Translations under genes and position numbers: made by a program
NCBI GenBank assembly: GCA_034437035.1
Contig: DAOTUI010000120.1
Span: 61,518 to 125,517 of the forward strand
Reading direction: 5' to 3'
Source of the DNA: CAKZQX01 sp034437035
Lineage (GTDB): Bacteria; Chloroflexota; Chloroflexia; Chloroflexales; Chloroflexaceae
Length of the DNA stretch: 64,000 nucleotides
Shown here: positions 51,954 through 61,162 of the stretch, in pieces
Numbering within the stretch: the stretch's first letter is position 1
Layout: the number at the start of each line of letters is the position of its first letter
Notes under the pieces: generated by a model
Told to the model about the DNA's origin: nothing
Seen by the model: only the letters and a program-made list of their open reading frames with translations
Databases searched by the model: none

Positions 51954-54900
51954 TCACTCAACCCGATTTTCCAAAAGTTGCAAGATCCCCTGCAGCGGGA
52001 TGACAACCCAGTCGGGACGGCTATTGAGTTCGTAGCCCAGTTCGTAGAGCGCCTTCTCCAGCAGGTAGGCATCCAGCAGCACCTTGAACTCCTCCCGCGT
52101 CTGCAGCAGCAGCGGCGACAGATGAATTGTATCGTTATAGGCGCGCAAGAAGGTCGCCGCCACCCAGACATACCAGAAGCGTGCCCAGGAGTCCTGCATG
52201 GCCTGATCCATCCCGCCGATGCGCCCGCTGTTGCGCTGCTCAAACAGGGCCACATAGACGGCGTAGTGGAAGGAGCGGAGCATGCCGGCAACATCGCGCA
52301 GCGGCGAAACTTTAGTGCGCCGCTCATCCAGGGAACGGGCCGGCTCGCCCTCAAAGTCAGTGATCATAAAATCATTGTCGGCTCGCAGCACCTGCCCCAG
52401 ATGGTAGTTTCCATGGCAGCGTATCCGCATCGCGGTAATCTTCCGATCCCGGAAGGGCTCAAAGTAGCGCCGCACCTCCGGCTCAAGCGCTTTAATCCGA
52501 TAGGCATCGTTACGCACGGCTTCCGGGAGATGATCGAGACGCTGGTTGAGGAACTGGAAGTCCCGCGCCATCAGGCCGAGCATGGCATGGTAAAAGGGCC
52601 GCTGGAAGAAATCGGTAAACGGCTCGGGCACAAAGTTCGGGTCTTCGGTCTCCTGCGCCAGCGCCACATGGAACTCGGCGGTGCGCTGGCCCAGCAGTCG
52701 CGCCGTTGCCAAATACTCACCCACCAGTTCCGCGACCAGCGGCGGGGTCGGTTCGTCGGCCAGATCCAGCAGATGTTTGTGCGGCAATACCAGTGCCCCG
52801 GCTTCACCCTGCCGCGCCGGCACCCGCTCAAAATAGTGGGCCAGGATACCCTGCGTATACTGCCAGGCATCCCCCTGGTGCGGGTCACGCATGCGCAGCA
52901 CCCCCAGCGTCATCGGCTCGCTGTTCTTCTGATGGTATTCGAGCGCCCCGGCGACAAACGGCGTACGCACCAGCGAGATCTTCTCGGTCAGGAAGCGCCC
53001 AATTTCCAGATCAGGGTTAATTCCCGACTCGATGCGCCGGAAGATCTTGAGCACCAGTTGGTTGCCATACACAATCGTCGTATTGCTGCGATCCGAGGTA
53101 GTCACAGTTGAGGTAAACTCAATCGACGAGTCGGCAACCTCACCGTGGCCTTCCGCCGGCGCCCCGCCACCCGCGCGGGCTCCGGTTGCAGGCGTATGCA
53201 GGCTGGCGCTGACCTCGGACAGCAGTCGCAGGGAACGCAGCGGCGCTGCCATCACCTCACCCGCACTCCCCCGGAAGGTACGATGCTGCGCAATCGAGTC
53301 GAGCAGCAGCAGGGCAAACTCCTTATCGCGCAACGCATCGTAGAGGATGGCCGTGTCGTCGAAGCCGGTGATGCGCAGATGCGCCACCACTACCTGGGGA
53401 ACCTCCTCGGCAATCTGCCGGGCCTGCGCGCCCAGGGCTACGGTGAAGGGCAGCACATAGGTCTCATGATCGCCCTCGATATACTCCACCTGCACCAGCG
53501 TCAGATAGGCGATGGGGGACTCGTAGGGCACCGGCACCGTCTCCAGCAGTTCCACACCCTGGATGGTACGCGCTTTGCCGCCAAACCAGCGCCGCTGCGG
53601 CAGGTAGCCCGGCAACACTTGCTCCAGGGCCGTCCGCGCCCGACTGCGGGCAAAGATCGTCGTCCAATCCTCGTCCACACTCAGCGTGGGCACCCGATAC
53701 TCCGTGGGCGCGCCGTTCGCAGCCTGCCGCTGATCCGGATACTCCAGCGCAAACCAGTAGACCGCGTGTGGCCCCAGCGTGAGAAAATAGGGCAGTTCAC
53801 CGATGCGCGGAAAGGGCGTGCGCCCGAACAACTCCATCGGCGTCATGCCCTCGTAGGCCGACAGGTTTAACTCAACGCACTGCACAAAGCGCGAGAGATT
53901 CGCAACCACCAGAATCCGCTCATCCGCATACTTGCGCAGGAAGACCAGCACCTTGCTGTTCGCCGGGTAGAGAAACTCCAGGCTGCCCCGGCTCAGCGCC
54001 CGCGAGCTTTTGCGGGTGGCAATCATATGCTTCATCCAGCGCAGCAGCGAGTAGGGATTGGCCTGGTGCGCCTCGACATTGACGGCTTCATAGTGGTAGG
54101 CCGGATCAATCGTCACCGGCAGGTAGATCCGCTGCGGATTGGCGCGCGAGAAGCCCGCGTTGAGTTCATGGCTCCACTGCATCGGCGTGCGCACTCCGTC
54201 GCGGTCGCCCAGGTAGATATTGTCGCCCATGCCGATCTCGTCGCCATAGTAGATCACGGGCGTACCCGGAAGGGAGAAGAGCAGGCTGTTCAGTAGTTCG
54301 ATCTGCTTGCGATCATTCTGGAGCAGAGGCGCAAGCCGCCGCCGAATGCCCAGATTGATGCGCGCACGCGGATCGCGCGCGTAGGTTCGGTACATGAAAG
54401 CCCGCTCCTCACCCGTGACCATCTCCAGCGTCAACTCATCGTGGTTGCGCAGGAAGAGCGCCCACTGGCAGACCTCCGGGATTGCCGGGGTCTGATACAT
54501 GGTTTCGGTCATCGGAAAGCGGTCTTCCATACGGATCGAAACAAACATGCGTGGCATCAGTGGGAAATGAAAGGCCATATGGCACTCATCGCCGGCACCA
54601 AAGTAGGTGACCGCATCTTCCGGCCACTGGTTCGCCTCGGCCAGCAGCATGCGATCCTTGTAGTGCGCATCCACATGACTGCGCAGCTTCTTCAGGAAGG
54701 CATGCGTTTCGGGTAGATTCTCGCAGTTGGTGCCCTCGCGCTCGTAGAGGTAGGGTACGGCGTCCAGGCGCAGCCCATCGACACCCATCCCCAGCCAGAA
54801 ATCCATCACCTTGATCACTTCCCGATGCACATCCGGGTTATCAAAGTTCAGATCGGGCTGATGCGAGTAGAAACGATGCCAGTAGTAGGCCCGCGCCACC

Positions 54901-55400
54901 GGATCCCAGTTCCAGTTAGAAAACTCGAAATCCTTGAAGATAATTCGGGTTTCTTTATACTCTTCGGCGGTATCGCTCCAGACATAGAAATTCCGCAGGG
55001 ACGACCCCGACGGTGATCGACGCGCCCGCTGGAACCAGGGATGCTGATCAGAGGTATGATTAATAATCAACTCGGTAATCACCCGCAATTCGCGCTTGTG
55101 AGTCTCCTCCAGGAACGTACGAAAGTCCTGGAGTGTTCCATACATTGAGTGAACACCGGTGTAGTCGGCTGTGTCGTACCCATCATCGCGCAGGGGCGAA
55201 GGGTAGAAGGGCAAGAGCCAGATAGCGGTCACGCCCAGGTCTTGCAGGTAGTCCAGTTTGCCGGTCAGCCCCTGAAAATCCCCAACGCCATCGTTGTCGC
55301 TATCGGCAAATGAACGCACATGGAGTTGATAAATAATCGCGTCCTTGTACCAGAGCGGATTATCCGTGAAAGAAATATCCTCGCCGTTCCGGTCAATCAT
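51954..55400 (-). CDS. treS: Trehalose synthase-maltokinase fusion (TreS-Mak)
   Basis: 1148 residues from the ATG at 55400 (a GTG three bases upstream is possible). Residues 1-560 are a GH13 trehalose synthase/maltose glucosyltransferase: YQLHVRSFADSDNDGVGDFQGL, HTSDQHPWFQRARR, the nucleophile in GLRLDAVPYL (about D213), the general acid in LLAEANQW (about E255) and the NHDE motif (about D321). Residues 590-1148 are maltokinase-like (LPQRRWFGGKARTIQG, HGNYHLGQVL catalytic loop, ITDFEGEP). The fusion converts trehalose to maltose and then maltose to maltose-1-phosphate, the donor for GlgE; no glgE is in the window. Cytoplasmic. The next minus-strand gene upstream is a glucan phosphorylase. Confidence 0.95.
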   Translation of the reverse strand: MIDRNGEDISFTDNPLWYKDAIIYQLHVRSFADSDNDGVGDFQGLTGKLDYLQDLGVTAIWLLPFYPSPLRDDGYDTADYTGVHSMYGTLQDFRTFLEETHKRELRVITELIINHTSDQHPWFQRARRSPSGSSLRNFYVWSDTAEEYKETRIIFKDFEFSNWNWDPVARAYYWHRFYSHQPDLNFDNPDVHREVIKVMDFWLGMGVDGLRLDAVPYLYEREGTNCENLPETHAFLKKLRSHVDAHYKDRMLLAEANQWPEDAVTYFGAGDECHMAFHFPLMPRMFVSIRMEDRFPMTETMYQTPAIPEVCQWALFLRNHDELTLEMVTGEERAFMYRTYARDPRARINLGIRRRLAPLLQNDRKQIELLNSLLFSLPGTPVIYYGDEIGMGDNIYLGDRDGVRTPMQWSHELNAGFSRANPQRIYLPVTIDPAYHYEAVNVEAHQANPYSLLRWMKHMIATRKSSRALSRGSLEFLYPANSKVLVFLRKYADERILVVANLSRFVQCVELNLSAYEGMTPMELFGRTPFPRIGELPYFLTLGPHAVYWFALEYPDQRQAANGAPTEYRVPTLSVDEDWTTIFARSRARTALEQVLPGYLPQRRWFGGKARTIQGVELLETVPVPYESPIAYLTLVQVEYIEGDHETYVLPFTVALGAQARQIAEEVPQVVVAHLRITGFDDTAILYDALRDKEFALLLLDSIAQHRTFRGSAGEVMAAPLRSLRLLSEVSASLHTPATGARAGGGAPAEGHGEVADSSIEFTSTVTTSDRSNTTIVYGNQLVLKIFRRIESGINPDLEIGRFLTEKISLVRTPFVAGALEYHQKNSEPMTLGVLRMRDPHQGDAWQYTQGILAHYFERVPARQGEAGALVLPHKHLLDLADEPTPPLVAELVGEYLATARLLGQRTAEFHVALAQETEDPNFVPEPFTDFFQRPFYHAMLGLMARDFQFLNQRLDHLPEAVRNDAYRIKALEPEVRRYFEPFRDRKITAMRIRCHGNYHLGQVLRADNDFMITDFEGEPARSLDERRTKVSPLRDVAGMLRSFHYAVYVALFEQRNSGRIGGMDQAMQDSWARFWYVWVAATFLRAYNDTIHLSPLLLQTREEFKVLLDAYLLEKALYELGYELNSRPDWVVIPLQGILQLLENRVE

Positions 55401-55502
55401 CACAAACCTCTGTTCCAGGGGGTAGCAGGTAACGGTTGTTCTGGTGTCACCCGGCTACCCTGTTCCCATCACCCGATCACCACGTTCTTGGATGTGTAAG
55501 CG

Positions 55503-55565
55503 AACGTGCAGCAGCACGTCCCTACTGAAAAATTCACAGGCGGACGCGCAGAAGCGCGTCCCTAT
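55503..55565. repeat. Two copies of the GGACGCGC palindrome family
   Basis: 55503-55524 (AACGTGCAGCAGCACGTCCCTAC) and 55541-55565 (GGACGCGCAGAAGCGCGTCCCTA), in tandem in the treS-glgP gap. A REP-like dispersed sequence. Confidence 0.7.
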
Positions 55566-55596
55566 GGAAAAAATCTACACTTGTCTGATCACCTCG

Positions 55597-57744
55597 TTAT
55601 TCCGCCGTCGAGGTATGCGGCAGTGTCGCCGACAGGTAGAACTGCTGAATATAATCTACCAGCATGCGCCGGGTACTGAAGTAGGGCGCAACGGTGACAA
55701 TCGCCTCCTTACACATGGTAATCCACTGGACGGGTACCCCCGCTGCGTCACGTTGATCATAGAAGCGCGGGATGACCGCATCCTCCAGTACCTGGTAGAT
55801 CGAACGGGCATCGTTGCGGTCCTGCACCTCCGGCTCGCGGTACCACTCCTCACCAATCGCCCAGCCGTTGTGCCCGTTGTAGGCCTCAGGCCACCAGCCA
55901 TCCAACACGCTGATATTGGGCACACCATTGAGGCTGGCCTTCTGTCCACTGGTGCCGCTGGCTTCATACGGACGACGCGGCGTGTTGAGCCAGACATCAA
56001 CGCCCTTGACCATCTCGCGCGCGGTGGCAATATCATACTCCTCCAGGAAGAGCACCCGCCCGGCAAAGCCCGGCTGCAGCGAGAACTGGTAGATGTCGTG
56101 GATAAAGCGCTTGCCCTCCTCGTCAGCGGGATGCGCTTTCCCGGCAAAGATGAGCTGCACCGGATGACCCGGATTGTTCAGAAGCGCCTTCAGCCGCTCC
56201 AGGTCGTTGAAGAGCAGCGTGGCGCGCTTGTAGGGCGCAAAGCGGCGCGCAAACCCAATCGTCAGCGCGTCTTCCTCCAACACCGGCCAGACAGCGGGCG
56301 GTTCACGCAGCAGGTGAAACCGCTGGCGTGTGCGCTCCCGCGCAAAGGCCACCAGGTTATGCTTCAGCCGCCGCCGAATACTCCAGAGCACATCATTCGG
56401 GATATCATAGATCCGCTCCCAGAGCGTTGCATCGTCAAGCTGGTCCCGCCAGCCGATGCCCAGGTAGGCATCATAGATCTGCGCCAGTTCCGGGGCGACC
56501 CAGGAGGAGGTATGCACGCCGTTGGAGATGGCCTGGATCGGCACCTCATCGCGGCTCTTCTCCGGGTAGAGCCACTGCCACATGCCGCGCGCCACATGGC
56601 TGTGCAGCTTGCTCACGCCGTTGGCCCGCTCGGTGAAGTTGAGCGCCAGCGTGGTCATCGAAAAGGTTGGTCCCCAGGACTGATCCTGGCGGGCCAGATT
56701 GACAAACTCCTCATGGCCGATCCCTAGTTGCGGCCAGTAGCGCCAGAAGAACTTCTCAATCAGGTTAATCGGAAAGGCATCATTGGGCGAAGGCGCGGGG
56801 GTGTGCGTGGTAAAAATCATACGCGTACGCACCTGCTGCATGGCCTGCTCAATCGGCATGCCCTGGGAGACCAGTTCGCGCAGCAACTCCAGCAGCAGGA
56901 AGGCCGCATGCCCCTCATTCAGATGCCAGGCCGTCGGGCTAATGCCCAGTTGCCGCAGCGCGCGCACCCCACCGATCCCCAGGATTACCTCCTGCGCCAG
57001 GCGGATCTCATGGTCGCCGCCGTAGAGCCGGGCCGCCAGTTCGCGGTTCTGTTCCACATTGGGATGAATATCGGTATCCAGGACGAAGAGTGGCGTACGC
57101 CCCACCTGGATGCGGTAGACCCGGGCATAGGTCAGCCGCCCGGCCAGTTCCACCTCGACCACCACCTCATCACCGGCCGGCGTGCGCGCCGGGATAGCCG
57201 GGACATCGACAAAGTTGAGCTTCTGGTACTCGGCCAGTTGCCGCCCCTCCCGGTCAAGCCGCTGCCGGAAGTAGCCCTGCGGGTAGATAAACCCGACCGC
57301 CACCAGCGGCAGACCAATATCGCTGGCCTCCTTCAGATGGTCGCCCGCCAGAATACCCAGGCCCCCGGAGTAGATCGGCAGCGACTCGTGCAGGCCAAAC
57401 TCGGCGCTAAAGTAGGCAATCGTCTTGCCCTGCGTCAGCGGATACTGCCGGGTACACCAGGTATCGGTAGCATGCATGTAGGCATCAAAATCGCTGAGCA
57501 CGCCGTCAAACTGCCGCAGATAGGTGGGATTACCGGCGGCCTGATCCAGGCGGCGCTGACGCACCTCCCGCAGAAACCGCACCGGATTATGGTAGACCAG
57601 TTCCCACAAATCAGGGTCAATCTGTGAGTAGAGGTCTTGCGCTTCGGGATGCCAGGTCCACCAGAGATTATAGGCCAGTTCGCGCAGGCGGCCGATCCGT
57701 TTAGGAATTGGGGTAAAAAACAACTCAAGGTCAAGCTGCGTCAT
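55597..57744 (-). CDS. glgP: Alpha-glucan phosphorylase with DUF3417 N-terminus
   Basis: 715 residues from the ATG at 57744 (AAGGAGCGCTCC before it; the ATG at 57777 lacks a site). The N-terminal DUF3417 region (RIGRLRELAYNLWWTWHPEAQDLY) is followed by the phosphorylase core: YFSAEFGLHESLPIYSGGLGILAGDHLK, HLNEGHAAFLLLELLREL, FTTHTPAPSPNDAF, ISNGVHTSSWVAPEL, FARRFAPYKRATLL and the PLP-lysine loop EASGTSGQKASLNG. This short type degrades alpha-1,4-glucans or maltodextrins to glucose-1-phosphate. Adjacent to treS-mak, it points to a glycogen/trehalose interconversion locus. Confidence 0.95.
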   Translation of the reverse strand: MTQLDLELFFTPIPKRIGRLRELAYNLWWTWHPEAQDLYSQIDPDLWELVYHNPVRFLREVRQRRLDQAAGNPTYLRQFDGVLSDFDAYMHATDTWCTRQYPLTQGKTIAYFSAEFGLHESLPIYSGGLGILAGDHLKEASDIGLPLVAVGFIYPQGYFRQRLDREGRQLAEYQKLNFVDVPAIPARTPAGDEVVVEVELAGRLTYARVYRIQVGRTPLFVLDTDIHPNVEQNRELAARLYGGDHEIRLAQEVILGIGGVRALRQLGISPTAWHLNEGHAAFLLLELLRELVSQGMPIEQAMQQVRTRMIFTTHTPAPSPNDAFPINLIEKFFWRYWPQLGIGHEEFVNLARQDQSWGPTFSMTTLALNFTERANGVSKLHSHVARGMWQWLYPEKSRDEVPIQAISNGVHTSSWVAPELAQIYDAYLGIGWRDQLDDATLWERIYDIPNDVLWSIRRRLKHNLVAFARERTRQRFHLLREPPAVWPVLEEDALTIGFARRFAPYKRATLLFNDLERLKALLNNPGHPVQLIFAGKAHPADEEGKRFIHDIYQFSLQPGFAGRVLFLEEYDIATAREMVKGVDVWLNTPRRPYEASGTSGQKASLNGVPNISVLDGWWPEAYNGHNGWAIGEEWYREPEVQDRNDARSIYQVLEDAVIPRFYDQRDAAGVPVQWITMCKEAIVTVAPYFSTRRMLVDYIQQFYLSATLPHTSTAE

Positions 57745-57955
57745 GGAGCGCTCCTTCGCCGGTACCACTTCGTACAATCAGAGAGAAATTGATGGGCGCG
57801 TCAATCTGCCCCAAGTATACCCGATTCTTGACCGGACTAGTGCAGGCGGCAGTAAATGAGTATCAGGCTATAAGCGGTCGGCACACACATACACGACGTA
57901 CACAACGGAGTATCAAATCAGACAACTACCCCTGCAGATAGTTTTCGACATTTTT

Positions 57956-58070
57956 ATTCTTTTTGGAAAAGACGTGGCTCTCCGAGCCACGTTTTTTCCA
58001 AAAAGAATGTTCGGTTCCACCCTGCCGGAGGGCAAGATACACCTATACGCGGTATCACGTAACTTCTATT
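57956..58070. repeat. Right half of a hairpin-cored element (copy K)
   Basis: Central hairpin 57956-58008 (25-base arms, one G-T pair, TCC loop, GGCTC/GAGCC tip) followed by CCACCCTGCCGGAGGGC and a right end like TACGCGGTATCACGTAACTTC. The left TIR and left outer stem are missing. Confidence 0.8.
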
Positions 58071-58072
58071 AG

Positions 58073-58107
58073 TTTGGAGTGCGGCAGCCAGGCTGCCGCA
58101 CTCCAAA
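58073..58107. repeat. Perfect 15-base hairpin
   Basis: TTTGGAGTGCGGCAG and its complement at 58093-58107, 5-base loop; adjoins copy K and precedes the DUF1501 promoter. It could be a transcript stabiliser. Confidence 0.6.
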
Positions 58108-58120
58108 AATATATGATGGA

Positions 58121-58129
58121 TGGTATAAT
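58121..58129 (+). promoter_or_regulatory. Extended -10 promoter of the DUF1501 gene
   Basis: TGGTATAAT, 38 bases before the ATG. Confidence 0.6.
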
Positions 58130-58166
58130 TGGCTCCGGTGCAACTCTCGGCAGCGAGGTCTTCTTG

Positions 58167-59483
58167 ATGAACATCACACGACGACAATTTCTGGTTGGCG
58201 GCAGCGCGGCACTGACGGCGCTGGCAGGCGGGCGCATCGGCAGTCTGGCATTTGCCCAGGACGATGGCGACGGGCGGGCGACCGGAACCGACGAGATCCT
58301 GGTGCTGGTCTTCCTGCGCGGCGGGTGTGACGGGCTGAGCCTGGTTGCACCCTTTGACGACCTGAACTACACCAAAGCGCGGTTCAACCTGATCATCCCC
58401 CCGGATCAGGCACTCGTAATCGATCCGCAGAACAGCACATTTACCGGCAGCGTCGGGCTGCATCCCCAGGCCGGTCCACTTCATCAGTTGTATGCCGCCG
58501 GCGACCTGGCAATCGTGCATGCCTGCGGGCTGACCGAGGATACCCGCAGCCACACCGAGGCAACCCAGGCTATTGAGCGGGGCAACCCCAACGACCCGAC
58601 CATCACGAGCGGCTGGCCGGCGCGCCATCTCCAGTGCTCCCGCCCGGATGGACTGTTACCCACGCTGGTGCCCATGACCGGGATACCCGCAGCCCTCCAG
58701 GGCGACACGGACGCCGTGACCATGACCACGGCTGAAAGCTACAGCCAGCTTGAGGCGCACTGGCGCTACCGTGACGCCATGTTGACCCCGCTCAAGCAGA
58801 TGTACAGCGGCGCGGGGTATGTCAACAGCGCCGGAACGCGGGCGCTCGAGACAATTGAACTGCTCAAGACCCGCGAGCACGAGTACACACCGGATGTCAA
58901 CTATCCCTACGCTAGTTTCGGCGATGCACTCAAACTGGTGGCCCAGATGGTCAAGCTAGACATGGGGCTGCAAGTGGCAACGCTGGACTTCGACGGCTGG
59001 GACACCCACGACTACCAGGGCGAGTATGGCAGCGGCTACCTGGCGACGCTGGTGACCACCCTCGCCAATGGTTTGTCCGCCTTCTACAACGATCTGGCGG
59101 CCTACCAGAACCGGCTGACAATCGTGGTGATGAGCGAGTTCGGGCGCAGCCTGTGGGCCAACCCCAGCCAGGGCACCGATCATGGGCGCGGCGGCGTAAT
59201 GCTGGTGCTGGGGGGCAATGTCAACGGCGGCAAGATCTATGGCAACTGGCCCGGCCTGGCCGGTGAAGATCTTGAGCGGGGCCGCGATCTGCGGGTCACC
59301 ACCGACTTTCGCACCATCCTGAGCGAGATTGTCGTCCGCAGGTTGGGTAATCCTAAGCTGGGCTGTGTCTTCCCCGGGTTTGACCGCTACGAACCACCAG
59401 GCGTCGTCAGCGGCACTGATTTAGAGATCGACTACACCCCCCCCGGCAACCGCTCGATCTATCTGCCGCTGGTGACGCGATAG
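58167..59483 (+). CDS. Tat-exported DUF1501 protein
   Basis: 438 residues from ATG 58167. The N-terminus is a twin-arginine signal (TRRQFLVGGSAALTALAGG, then AFA before Q). The body has the DUF1501/sulfatase-like pattern: LVLVFLRGGCDGLSLVAPF, LHPQAGPLHQLY, IVHACG, VATLDFDGWDTHDYQ, VVMSEFGRSLWANPSQGTDHGRGGVMLVLGG. The FGR and GTDHGRG blocks are the most characteristic. Family members are exported and often lie beside DUF1800 partners, which are absent here. The end YLPLVTR is a Chloroflexota-like C-terminal tail. The longer frame from 57963 runs through element K and is rejected. Confidence 0.9.
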   Translation: MNITRRQFLVGGSAALTALAGGRIGSLAFAQDDGDGRATGTDEILVLVFLRGGCDGLSLVAPFDDLNYTKARFNLIIPPDQALVIDPQNSTFTGSVGLHPQAGPLHQLYAAGDLAIVHACGLTEDTRSHTEATQAIERGNPNDPTITSGWPARHLQCSRPDGLLPTLVPMTGIPAALQGDTDAVTMTTAESYSQLEAHWRYRDAMLTPLKQMYSGAGYVNSAGTRALETIELLKTREHEYTPDVNYPYASFGDALKLVAQMVKLDMGLQVATLDFDGWDTHDYQGEYGSGYLATLVTTLANGLSAFYNDLAAYQNRLTIVVMSEFGRSLWANPSQGTDHGRGGVMLVLGGNVNGGKIYGNWPGLAGEDLERGRDLRVTTDFRTILSEIVVRRLGNPKLGCVFPGFDRYEPPGVVSGTDLEIDYTPPGNRSIYLPLVTR

Positions 59484-59488
59484 CCCGA

Positions 59489-60415
59489 TTACAGCGTTGC
59501 CCACTGCGTCATCTCAGCGGAGAGGGCCGCAATCGCCTGCTGGTCAATCGGGGCATACAGGCGCTCAAACGCTTGCTGGAGCAGGTCAAGCCGGCCGGGG
59601 GAGGGTACGGTACTGCTCATACCCAGCAGCGTCAGCAGCATGACCGTGTAGGCCTGGACCAGTTCATCAGGACGCACGGGGCGAACGCCGACATCCTTGA
59701 GTTCGGCCTCCAGTTGGCGGCGGGCATTGGGCCACTCCACCAGGGTCGGCATCTCACGCATCAACGTCAGCAACCGCGCGCACCGCTCCACCGGCGCGCG
59801 GCGCTCCACCGGCACCGGCGGCTGTGGCGCAACGGTCGGCGGCGCTGAAGCCTGCACCGGTTGCCCAGTTGCAACCGGCAGCTCTTCTAGCTCCGCCCGA
59901 TACACCACACCTGCGCTATCATCCTCCCCATCCGGTTGCAGATCGGGCGGATCGCCACTGATCAGTTGCACCAGTCGCTCCAGACCGGCGTGCAGCAACT
60001 GGTCAATCTCACGGGCATAACTGATCCACGCGCCCAGTTGCATGCGGAAAGGATCGGGAATATCGCGCCGGCGTCCGGCAAGCTCGCCCAGGGTGACGGT
60101 ACGTTCTGCCGCATCGGGATAGTGCAACTGCAACACCCGCGCCGTGCCGGTATCAACCGTGACCAGCAGCGTTGCCGCCGCTACCAACTCGGCATTAATC
60201 GAGCGGGCCGTATGGTCGCCAATGTCCAGATGGTAGGCCGCCGTCAGCGCATCACGCGCCTCCGGCTCGGCGGGATCGCCATCATGCCCGAGCACCCCCG
60301 CGGACTCAATGGTCCAATCGGGATAACGTTCGGCCAGCCGACGGCGCAGCAGAGCGGCCGCCATGGGCGCACGGCTGGTATCCGCGCCGCCGACCAGTAA
60401 AATTATCACAGCCAT
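59489..60415 (-). CDS. LMW tyrosine-phosphatase-like protein lacking the catalytic cysteine
   Basis: 308 residues. The first about 145 are a low-molecular-weight protein tyrosine phosphatase fold: IILLVGGADTSRAPMAAALLRRRL, ESAGVLGHDGDPAEPEAR and RDIPDPF. In true enzymes the loop is VCxGNxCRS. Here position 9 is Gly instead of Cys and 14 Ser instead of Cys, with Arg15 and the DPF acid kept. It should be catalytically dead and may act as a sensor or binding protein. A proline-rich linker and a helical C-terminal domain (CARLLTLMREMPTLVEWPN) follow. It lies 6 bases after an XRE regulator gene and is probably co-transcribed. Confidence 0.8.
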   Translation of the reverse strand: MAVIILLVGGADTSRAPMAAALLRRRLAERYPDWTIESAGVLGHDGDPAEPEARDALTAAYHLDIGDHTARSINAELVAAATLLVTVDTGTARVLQLHYPDAAERTVTLGELAGRRRDIPDPFRMQLGAWISYAREIDQLLHAGLERLVQLISGDPPDLQPDGEDDSAGVVYRAELEELPVATGQPVQASAPPTVAPQPPVPVERRAPVERCARLLTLMREMPTLVEWPNARRQLEAELKDVGVRPVRPDELVQAYTVMLLTLLGMSSTVPSPGRLDLLQQAFERLYAPIDQQAIAALSAEMTQWATL

Positions 60416-60421
60416 AGCCGC

Positions 60422-60793
60422 TTATTCCGTCGCTTCAACCTGCGCGCGGTCCTGCTGTTCACGCAGAAAGAGCAGAAAGTTACGCGCCTGTTGCTGATGT
60501 TCGGGAGTCAACACATCGTACAGGGTGAGAAAGGCGTCGCGCTCGCGGTTGGACGCGGTAAACTTATACTCATCGCGCCCGGCCGCCTCGGTAATCAGTT
60601 CAATCGCCGTGGTGCGAAACTTGACCGCCAGACCTTCCAGTTCGGTAATGCGCACACCGGTCTGGCCCGACTCGATACTGCTAATATACGACCCGCTCAC
60701 GCCAATCGCCGCGCCCAGAGCCGTCTGGGTCAGCCGGTCACGCTGGCGTTTGCGCTTAACGACCTCGCCAATACGTTCATTGAGGGTTGCCAT
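60422..60793 (-). CDS. XRE-family HTH regulator
   Basis: 123 residues from the ATG at 60793 (AGGAGGCAGCACCT before it). The XRE HTH is at residues 5-60 (RIGEVVKRKRQRDRLTQTALGAAIGVSGSYISSIESGQTG, then LEGLAVKF), and a helical C-terminal tail follows (TLYDVLTPEHQQQARNFLLFLREQ). The ORF reaching 61060 without a ribosome site is rejected. It is co-directional with the dead-phosphatase gene, so a regulator-plus-sensor pair is likely. Confidence 0.88.
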   Translation of the reverse strand: MATLNERIGEVVKRKRQRDRLTQTALGAAIGVSGSYISSIESGQTGVRITELEGLAVKFRTTAIELITEAAGRDEYKFTASNRERDAFLTLYDVLTPEHQQQARNFLLFLREQQDRAQVEATE

Positions 60794-60859
60794 AGGTGCT
60801 GCCTCCTGCGATGATTGTCTGAATATCGGTGCAGTCAAACTGGATCTGAAGTATAGCAT

Positions 60860-61102
60860 ATCTTGCTGCAGGCGGCAGGGGGAAGGTTCCTCTGGTTGAC
60901 TGTCGGGTGGTCGGAACATCGTCGGGTACACGGAATTACGGTGCATATCCGGCTCCGCGATGGGAAAATCCGGATTGAGCAAGACTGGACGGAAGAAGGT
61001 ATTGCAACGGATCCGGTGCGCGCCGGGGTCTCGCGCGAGCAGATTGTCCTGGCGTTCCACCCGGCGGATCTACGCCAACTGACGGAGTTTGCGCGTGCGT
61101 GA
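60860..61102 (+). pseudogene. Remnant of xisI (fdxN element excision control factor)
   Basis: About 72 codons read like the C-terminal two thirds of XisI: LWLTVGWSEHRRVHGITVHIRLRDGKIRIEQDWTEEGIA, then SREQIVLAFHPADLRQLTEFARA to a stop. The first about 40 codons are gone. The family's partner xisH is not present. The frame is intact over the fragment, but no start site is visible. It lies in the promoter region of the XRE gene. Confidence 0.7.
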
Positions 61103-61162
61103 GAGGATGTGGGAGCGGTCTGCGCCGATGCGAGGTATCGACCATCCCGCGTCTCTGCCCGC

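Noticed and set aside
57963..58166. N-terminal extension of the DUF1501 gene
   Set aside because: It translates partial hairpin element K and a hairpin; the Tat signal starts at 58167, and the promoter lies inside the extension.
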